From Lytechinus variegatus (Eukaryota > Echinodermata > Echinoidea > Temnopleuroida > Toxopneustidae): a DNA stretch of 64,000 nucleotides. The position numbers were made by a program, and so were the translations under genes. Shown here one piece after another: positions 56,501 through 64,000 of this stretch; position 1 is the first letter of the stretch, and every line of letters starts with the position of its first letter. The stretch covers positions 9,318,140 through 9,382,139 of the forward strand of contig NC_054740.1 in assembly GCF_018143015.1 (NCBI RefSeq), read 5' to 3'. The notes beneath the pieces are model-generated. The model was not told where the DNA came from, searched no databases, and worked only from the letters and a program-made list of their open reading frames with translations.

Positions 56501-59500
56501 TCCTTAAAGGGATGCTCCAGGCTGAAAGTAGTTTTATCTAAATGAATAGGGTAAAATTCACAGAGCAAAATGCTGAAAATTTCATCAAAATCGGATGACC
56601 AATTGCGAAGATTTGGTATTTTAAATATTTGCATTATTCTGGTGAAACAATTCTAGGCATGTCTTTATGAATATTCAATGAGCAAACTGATAATATCCCC
56701 ACTTTTTCTTTTGTATTTTATTATTGAAATTAGGTTTATTCAAATGTTTTTCCTCAAGAACCAAAAATATTGGAATAACGACTGATTAAGTGCATTTTAT
56801 TCATTGCTGCAACTTGTTTTATGACAAGGGAGGCGTATCATTCACACATGTATGAAAAAATAAAATATTTATGATTTCATGTAATAGAAGAAAAAGGAAA
56901 GTGGGGATTTGACATCATCAACTCATTTAATGAATATTCATGACAATGTGCATATCACTGTTTTCACAATATATTGCAAAATGATATTTTCACTTTTTTC
57001 AGCATTTTGCTTTGTGAATATTACTCTATTTATTTAGATATATTTAAATATTTTCAGCCTGGACAATCCCTTTAAATTGGCAATTATGAGATACATGTGT
57101 GTAATATGTAGTACATGTAAATTTTTTGACTCACTATTACCTGTTTCAACCAGAGAATAATAGATTCAGTCTACTTCTATTGTTCTCTGGTTTTAACAGG
57201 TAATAGTGATTCAGGGAATTGTGACTGATATGAACAATATGGAGGTACATATGTATAAACATTTTCATCATCTTAAAAAAATTGTCCTGTGGTTTAGTAG
57301 TATGTAAGGTTATAATGGTAGGTGATGAATTGGTGCAAATTAAGTGTCAATCAACACTTCAAATTGGCAATAGGGCCTACTGAGTGTCTTATCAACACTT
57401 ATATGAATCCTACATCCTGCATAGTACACATTCAAACATTGAATGAATTTTGAAAGCTGGGGAGGTCAATTTGGCGTCTATGAATCCTAAATAAGTTTAC
57501 TGCAAAATAAGATTTTGACTTATCTATTTACCTCATGATTTCTTGTCTACCAGAGCGATATAAGGAGATCATGGATGACTACGACAACGCCACTGATGAC
57601 GAGAGAGCTCTGATGGAACAGCGCTATGGCAAGCACACCCTACGACAGGTCATTGAGAACTGCAATAGTGAGGCATGGATCAATAAACACAGCAAGAAAT
57701 GTCCCAATTGCGAGCGACCTATACAGGTATGTCAGAGCTGCCAACCAGTACGTTTTTGGCGTATTTAGTACGTTTATGCAACCAAAATACGACAGTACGT
57801 TTTTGTCTCACCAGCATAGTAGGTAAAGTTTCAGAAATGACAGCAGCAACAATGGAATTAGACCATGTTGGGGGAATCAACATCAAAATCTTAACCTAAG
57901 GTAAAGTTTTTGAAATGACAGCATAACTTAGAAAATATATGGACCTAGTTCATGAAACTTTGACATAAGGTTAATCAAGTATACTGAAGATCCTGCTTGA
58001 GTTTCACGTCACATGACCTAGGTCAAAGGTCATTTAGGGTCAATGAACTTTGGCCAAATTGGGGGTACCGTATTTGCCGGCGTAAAGGCCGCGGCGGCGT
58101 ATAAGCCGCACCCCCGATTTTGCGAATCATCTTTGAAAAAAAAAAATGCATGACAGAATTCCCGGTGAAGTCGGACAAAATCTTGGTTGGAAAACTGTTC
58201 AACAATCGCCGCGGAATGGGAAATAATAAACACGCATGCTTTAATTCTTCTAACTTACTACCGTATTTCATCTTTTTCGGAAGGCGACGCAAGGAAAATA
58301 ATCCACCATCGACGTGAAGAAGCGGCCGTGGTAATCAAGCGCTGCAGAGGTAAATGAGAGCTGCGGAGGTAAACAAGCGTGGCGGAGATAAACAAGCGCT
58401 GCGGAGTTAAACAAGCGTGGCGGAGATAAACAAGCGCTGCGACGGTAAACAAGCGCAGCGAATGTTTTATTTCTTTCAATTAACGTCTTCTTTTCTTACA
58501 AATAAAGTTGAATAAATACACAAGCATGGGCGGTGTTTCAATGTTTGTTTTAATTGAAGTCGGCGATGTCGTATGAGAGAAATAAAGACTGAGAGAGAGG
58601 TAAAGACCGAGTGAAATAAAGACATTGGCGGCGGAAGCCCAAAAAATTAGAGGGGGTCTACCTGAAATTTTGTGATAGACAAATGTAAAATAATTTGACA
58701 AGCAAAAAAAAGTAATAAAAACAATAAAAAAAGGTCATCAACCTAAATTTTAGGGGGGGGGGGCAAGAGACATTTTAAGGGGGGGTTCACCAGAATTTAG
58801 GGGGGACGCAGGAAACAAAATTGACAAGCAAAAAAAAAAGTTATCAATTTAGGGGGCATCGTCCTCATCTCAAATTGTAACAATGTAACAAATGTAAAAT
58901 AATTTGACAAGCAAAAAAAAAAAAGAAGGTCATCAACCTAAATTTAAGGGGGGGGGACAAGTGACATTTTAAGGGGGGTCCACCAGAATTTAGGGGAGGA
59001 CGCAGGAAACAAAATTGACAAGCAAAAAAAAAAGGTTATCAACTAAAAATTTAGGGGGGGGTTGTCCCCCCATCTCAATTTTTTTTGGGACCTGCATGCC
59101 CCCCCCCCCGCTTCCGCCGCCTATGAATAAAGATGAACACTGATTCTTTCTTGGAAGTTTGTGGTCTTGAAAAAGACCGCTATTAATTCACGCACAAAGC
59201 AATTTCAAATGACATACCTTGTCATGTTCCCTCGATCTCTTCCTGAGCGGGAAAATATTGAAGGCGGCATGATATCTTTTTTTAATACGCTATTTTTCCA
59301 CCTGCAATAGAATATTAAATTGCATGCAAACATCGTGTATCACCGTGTCATCATTATTGTCGCACGCAAATCGTGCATCATCATTTACTATTGTCAACAT
59401 AAACATGCTCGATCATCATCCTCGTCGTCATCATCATCATAATCCAGAATGCCTAACAAGTTAAAATCTAAATCACTCATCTCAATGTTGTAACTTTAAT

Positions 59501-61621
59501 TATCATTTTCAAATAGCAATTCATTGACACAATCGTACTTATATCATTATTGTCACCATTATCATCACATAATTCATCCAAAATATTATTTACAACCAAC
59601 GAGCCTAATCAGATCATCACCGCTACCGCCATTTCCCGCAGCAGACCACAGCACACATCGCAAGGTAGGTATTTATTGGCCGATGAGACTTGGAGATGCA
59701 AAACAAAACGAAAAATCAAAAGGTAAATATTTTCATTTTATTTTCCATTACGATCGATGACGATGTAAAAATAAATTTGAAAAATGTAGAGCGAGGTGCT
59801 GGTGCTGCTAATCTTCCTGGCTCCTGCAAGGAAGATAGAAATGAAAACATGTTAAATCAATGTTCCACATAATTTCATAAATAAATAGTAATGACATTCA
59901 TTACAATTACAATGCTTTTTGTCTACAAAAGTCTGCCAATACATGTCTTGGATTGCCGCGAACAAGCTGCCTGCAATTGGCAAGTTAAGTACCCCGCAGT
60001 ATACGGTGCGAGAAGCCATGCATTGCAAACGTATTAAACATGACATTGCCGGCCCCAGACAGAGTCAGATCGCTGGCACGGTCTCTGAGCTCTACTGCGT
60101 TTATGGAAATAAATTTACACCTAAGCAGAATTAAATTTGAGAAGTAAGATATCACGTACCGGTACTGAAAATGTTTGATTAAATAAGTCAAGATTTTTAC
60201 TGTTTCATGCTATAAACGCGCTGTTTTAACTACCATTACAATGAAAGCGTCACTGTAGTCCCATACGTACGCACACGCGATGTTTTGACCACGTATTCAG
60301 CGTTCGCTGGACGCGGCTTTTGACTATCGTCACGTATAGGCCGCACCCCAACTTTGCTTCATTTTCTCAAAAAAAAAAGTGCGGCCTATACGCCGGCAAA
60401 TACGGTATCTGTTGAATTACCATCATAACTTTGAAAGTTTATTTGTCTAGTTCATAAAACATAGACATAAGAGTAATCAAGTATCACTGAACGTCCTGTG
60501 CGAATGTCAGGTCACACGACCAAGGTCAAAAGTCAATGAACTTAGGCCATGGGGGGTATCTGTTGAATTACATACCATCATAACTTTGAAAGTTTATGGA
60601 TCTGATTCATCAAACTTGGACATAAGAGTAATCAAGTATCTTTGAACATTTAATCCGAGTTTCAGGTCACATGACCAAAGTCAAAGGTCATTGAACTTTG
60701 TACATTTTAGAGGTAATTATTAGATTGCTGTCATAACTTTCAAAGTTTATAGATATAGTGTATAAATGTGGATATAGAGGTAATCAAGTTTCACTGACAA
60801 GTTTTAGGTCTCATGATCAAGGTCAAATGTCAATGAATGTAGTATTGTATCATTATACGAATGGTGTTTTTTGTGAATAATTATTTGAAAGTAGTTTTCA
60901 AAGTCAGCACTGCTGCTATATTGATGCAGGTGAGACCGCCAGAGGCATTCCACTTGTTTCTTTTAAAAATACGATTTGCTAGAAAAAAAAAATCATAATA
61001 TATTGAGACATATCATCTCTTTATGTCGCTATTTCATAAAACTTACACAAATATGGTTATTGGATCAATGTAATTTCAGGTAACTTGTCTGTTTTCAATC
61101 ATTTTGTTAAAACCAGGGTGAGATAGACACTTGTTTTAATGTTTGTTTGTTTTTTCATCTGCAAGAGCAGTGCGCATTAAGCTTGCATGCAGTTTTAGCG
61201 CTGCAATGAACGAGTACGCCATGCATTTTACTATGAAATACATTTTTTTGGGGAAAAATACAGTTTGTTATATCACATAATACAATTTTCATTGGTTATC
61301 ACAGATTTACAGTTGACACTTCTAATCTACTGCAAGTAAGCTTCTTGCAATGCCCCACTGGTTATAATGATCATTTGTCCATTATTGCATTTTTTACAGA
61401 AATCTGATGGTTGTAACAAAATGACCTGCAGGAAATGTCGTTGTTACTTCTGCTGGCTGTGCCATGCGATTTTACCAAGATCGGACCCTTACAGCCATTA
61501 TAGGAACACGGGAAGCTGTGCCAATCGTCTATTTGAAGGCATGGAAGGAGAGGAAGATGAAGAGGGTGATGATGTTCCAGTGGATGTTGTGAACCTTGAA
61601 AATTGGTGGGAATTTGTTTGA
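50518..61621 (+). CDS. RNF14: RBR-type E3 ubiquitin ligase RNF14, six coding exons, complete
   Basis: Exons: 50518-50701, 51231-51391, 52121-52660, 56248-56470, 57554-57726, 61400-61621. All have GT/AG borders and the phases agree, giving 500 residues (human RNF14 is 474). The N-terminal RWD domain (about 10-150) begins ELLALSSIFEDEETF. RING1 is 237-287 (C237, C240, C255, H257, C260, C263, C282, C287). The IBR is about 326-365 (C326, C331, C344, C347, C352, C355, H360, C365). RING2 is 419-467 (C419, C422, then GCNKMTC with the catalytic cysteine C437, C440, FCWLC, H460, C467). As in other RBR ligases, ubiquitin is passed from an E2 on RING1 to C437 and then to substrate. Vertebrate RNF14 acts on stalled-ribosome proteins and as an androgen-receptor coactivator. 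A Gly-rich linker (about 173-195) looks lineage-specific. Introns 3, 4 and 5 are loaded with repeats. Confidence 0.95.
53948..54675 (+). repeat. GTCTCACCTGC-ended repeat, copy 3, RNF14 intron 3
   Basis: It has both typical ends and about four internal units. Two perfect AGGTCAAAGGTCA motifs are present. Confidence 0.87.
54935..55620 (+). repeat. 156-bp tandem repeat, four units, RNF14 intron 3
   Basis: Units recur every 155-157 bp with CTTGGATGGTAGATGGACTT, GGGGGACCTGCAT, GTCACATGGTAAGGTCAAAG and GTTTACATGCAAGACTC. The second family with AAGGTCAAAGGTCA motifs is distinct from, but perhaps related to, the GTCTCACCTGC repeat. Confidence 0.85.
56504..57075. mobile_element. TTAA foldback MITE in RNF14 intron 4
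   Basis: TTAAAGGGATGCTCCAGGCT on the left is mirrored by AGCCTGGACAATCCCTTTAA on the right. TTAA is at both ends (56504-56507; 57072-57075). The internal TCATCAAAATCGGATGACC block matches other copies. Confidence 0.85.
58066..60407. mobile_element. TA-flanked inverted-repeat DNA element I (2.3 kb), non-autonomous
   Basis: It starts CCGTATTTGCCGGCGTA and ends TACGCCGGCAAATACGG (58068-60405), followed inward by GGCCGC / GCGGCC. TA occurs at both borders (58066-58067; 60406-60407). An uninterrupted TA is present in the other repeat copies, so TA is the duplicated target. The interior has AACAAGCGCTGCGGAG-type repeats (58330-58460) and no transposase frame. Element J is inserted inside. Confidence 0.85.
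58615..59133. mobile_element. hAT-like element J nested in I, perfect 8-bp target duplication
   Basis: AATAAAGA lies at 58615-58622 and 59126-59133. The element (58623-59125) has inverted ends CATTGGCGGCGGAAGC and GCTTCCGCCGCCTATG. Its interior is three or four G-rich units with ATTTGACAAGCAAAAAAA and ATTTTAAGGGGGG. Confidence 0.88.
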
Positions 61622-62225
61622 TACATTGAATCATATGCTACAGTCCCACTGGAGTAACACTCCAGACTGTCATGAGCTTTAAGTTCTAACAACGACACAC
61701 CATCGATCGCATTGGGAGTAATTTACTTGATGGGACTGTTGCGTAAGTCAATTGAGCCAGCCATTGAGAAGAAACTAGGGACAAATGCGATGGCTACATA
61801 TACTTCATCAGAAGCCTATTTCATCCCATTTCATTTTCCAAATAATGCATCTACAAGCCAAAGAAGTTGTGTGAGATGGACAATGTGAGGGTTGAGCAAT
61901 GTTCTCTGTTTTTATCATGATTGCAATCTTGTGTTTTTATAACAGTATTTATGTGTATATGTGATATATAATGCGCTTTTATGATGAAAGTGAGAGATTG
62001 AGTATCCCATGTAAGCAATATGACATATAGAAGAGGTCAAAGTTCAAGGTTGTCTGGCAGATTGACTGACGGATCACTCACACCAACTTTTTGTGCAAAG
62101 AAATTTTTATATATTAAGGTAAGGTATTTTGTATGTGACAGTAAGTACTTAATCTTAAGAGAAAGATTTAGAATGTGTATGATCTCATGTTATATTGGCC
62201 CCCGGAAAAAAGTCCCCATAGAGTT
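61622..62225 (+). other. RNF14 3' UTR, extent uncertain
   Basis: Non-coding sequence follows the stop. No canonical AATAAA was seen close by, so the poly(A) site is not defined. Confidence 0.4.
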
Positions 62226-62420
62226 TTAAAGGGATAGTTTACCTAACAAATTGGTTTTATAAAAGCAGAAAAAAAAAGATTTTGAGGGAAATAGGCAAAT
62301 ATTTGAATTTGAATATAATTAAGCAATGTATTTTTCCCCTTCCAAAGATCTTTGGATATAACTTTTGTGCTAATATTAACAGCAATCTGTTATTATTTTT
62401 ATTATGTCTTTTAATATGTT
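62226..62420. mobile_element. One end of a TTAA-type MITE
   Basis: TTAAAGGGATAGTTTACC and the following AAAAGCAGAAAAAAAAAG match the family's left half, but no matching right end was found. Confidence 0.45.
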
Positions 62421-64000
62421 TCTCCTACAGCACAAGACAGCATGAAATAGGGAATTATTAATTTATTTTGTTTACTTTTCTTTTATCAGTTTTTGCATTG
62501 CCATACATGTAGTATACATGTACATGAACCGGTATATTGTAATATGTATAGTATTCATATTGCACAGTAGATTAGCACTGGTAGAACTTGTTTCTAAGAT
62601 GGCATCAGGAAATAGTATACTGTATCACATTGAAAAAGAGTGTATACAGCAAGTATGGGGTAAAAATAGCACTTCCTCATCATTCAAGAGTATGTAACAC
62701 AGAAAGTCAATGACACAAAACTTAAAAGTACTGTACTAATATTAGAGAAAGTAATTCTTCAAAGAGTGGTGAGCACCAGAATCGGTAGACTAGCTTAGCT
62801 GGGGTAATATAGGAGCACCTTTAGCACCTAACAAGGTGGATTTATGCATTATACAAATTCCCTATGTTTTTGTATTGTTACATGTGCATTGAGAAATCTA
62901 TTGCATTTGATTATCATTTGATGACATCCATTACAATTTTTGTAATCTGCTGTGATCCCTTTTTTTATCCAAATGAATGATGCATTAAAAAGTGAGTCTT
63001 TCAATCCAGACATAGCTACGGCAATGTTAAATGATCTGTTAGATTCTGAGAGTACCTCTTTTTTTATGAAATCACGGCAGATTATTCTTAATGGAAGTAC
63101 TTCGGCAAAATTGGAATTATTTTTAAAAGAGAAAATAGTTTTATTTAAGAAGTAGGCCGACATGTAAAAAGCAGTATGTTACATATGACATAGTATATTA
63201 AGCATGTTAATTGTTATAGAACAATGAAGATAATTTTCACACTTCATGGTATTTTTGAATATTTTATTTTTATCAATATTGTTATCCAAATTAGAACAAA
63301 TACAACATGTTTCATTTTAACAATACTGCGCATGACTTATGCTTGACAACGTACTGTCCAAAATTGGAGAAAAAATATAAGCTTCCTGAATTGTTGATGT
63401 CCATCTCATCTCTGTTTGAAGTTAAATTTTGTAGAGAAATCTGCCTTTTTGTTCACAAATTCTTTGTTGTATAATTGGAATGTTTTGATGTTTTTCCCTT
63501 GTTCCCGGATATGCTTACTCAAAATGTTGAGATGATCAACGATCCATACCTAGTCACCTGGTCAAATGTCAGACCAGCATCTCTCCCGCAGGAATCCTAA
63601 TCAACCTTTTTGTTCATTCAAACCCCATTTTTTCCAATTTTTACTTCGCTTCAAAAACTGACCAAGTCATGGTCATTTGAGAGCATTGCAGACTGTCAAA
63701 AGAACAAAAAATCAGAGACAGAAAATTTAATGAAGGTCCCATGTATATGGGTCAGACATAGATATTTTGTGGAATTGCACTGTATGGTTTTATGTTAGGT
63801 TTAGGGTAGGGTGTAGTGTCTAACCCAGGGTTGAATTGGTTATTTGATTAGTGTGTGGAGTTCAGAGCGGAGCAATGGTCAACCATAGCATAGGTCATGG
63901 AACCTCGTAGTTTTATGCAGCACAGACTTTTGATAACTTGCCTTAAATATGTAGGTGTGCTATACCATTGTGTGATTTCAAGTTTAGTATTGACCTTTTG
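62421..64000. other. Intergenic, nothing recognised
   Basis: It is AT-rich. Overlapping open frames on both strands at 62849-63163 have no domain, and neither is supported as a gene. Confidence 0.35.

Larger units (their letters stand above)
57799..60958 (+). repeat. GTCTCACC-ended repeat, copy 4, split by a DNA element, RNF14 intron 5
   Basis: The 5' part (57799-58067) and 3' part (60406-60958) are one repeat copy. GGGGGTA at 58061-58067 continues as TATCTGTTGAATTAC at 60406, as in uninterrupted copies. The copy is more diverged (CACCAGCATAGTAGG at its start). Confidence 0.82.

Noticed and set aside
62849-63163. Opposed open frames on both strands
   Set aside because: No recognisable domain or splice signals; both cannot be real and neither is supported.

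Overview
The window looks like nuclear DNA of a marine deuterostome, most likely an echinoderm (sea urchin type). The reasons are AT-rich DNA with short spliced exons, tRNA-derived SINEs, Jockey/CR1/L2-like LINE remnants, and very many short non-autonomous DNA elements. The GTCTCACCTGC-ended repeat with repeated AGGTCAAAGGTCA motifs is one I associate with sea urchin genomes, but that is from memory and not a search result.

Host genes, left to right: (1) 868-1601 (+), the last two coding exons of an SLC6 neurotransmitter/amino-acid transporter, glycine-transporter-like. (2) 5402-6721 (+), a complete intronless rhodopsin-family peptide GPCR with unusual switch motifs. (3) 26275-27896 (+), the 3' coding exons of a tiny single-pass membrane protein I do not recognise. 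(4) 37369-39331 (-), a complete two-exon, 317-residue sulfotransferase-like P-loop protein. (5) 50518-61621 (+), a complete six-exon, 500-residue RBR ubiquitin ligase recognisable as RNF14. These are unrelated housekeeping, signalling and transport genes. There is no operon and no evident functional cluster.

Most of the rest is mobile DNA, and its architecture is the main feature. At 9553-19651 a 10-kb composite insertion with a perfect 8-bp target duplication (GTGTAGGG) splits a LINE reading frame. Inside it is a long-armed foldback element (about 9996-17262) whose arms carry 42-bp minisatellites. A second copy of the same foldback family (10716-14023, 9-bp duplication ATTCCTAAT) sits inside that one, and a SINE there is itself interrupted by a terminal-inverted-repeat element. 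The same composite holds a LINE fragment and an (AT)n tract next to a 140-bp hairpin that carries hammerhead-ribozyme-like cores on both strands.

At 40349-46680 hAT-like elements are nested in each other (E in F; D and a TTAA element in C), most with exact 8-bp duplications. At 47584-48663 a multi-level palindrome has an 8-bp duplication and a nearby paralogous empty site. TTAA-flanked foldback MITEs recur at 1598, 36051, 38260, 44724, 56504 and probably 62226. The first begins exactly at the stop codon of the SLC6 gene. RNF14 introns hold two copies of the GTCTCACCTGC repeat. One is split by a TA-flanked element that is in turn split by an 8-bp-duplication element.

I see no rRNA genes, CRISPR arrays, prokaryotic features or autonomous transposase genes. 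No LTR retroelement or Polinton could be supported.
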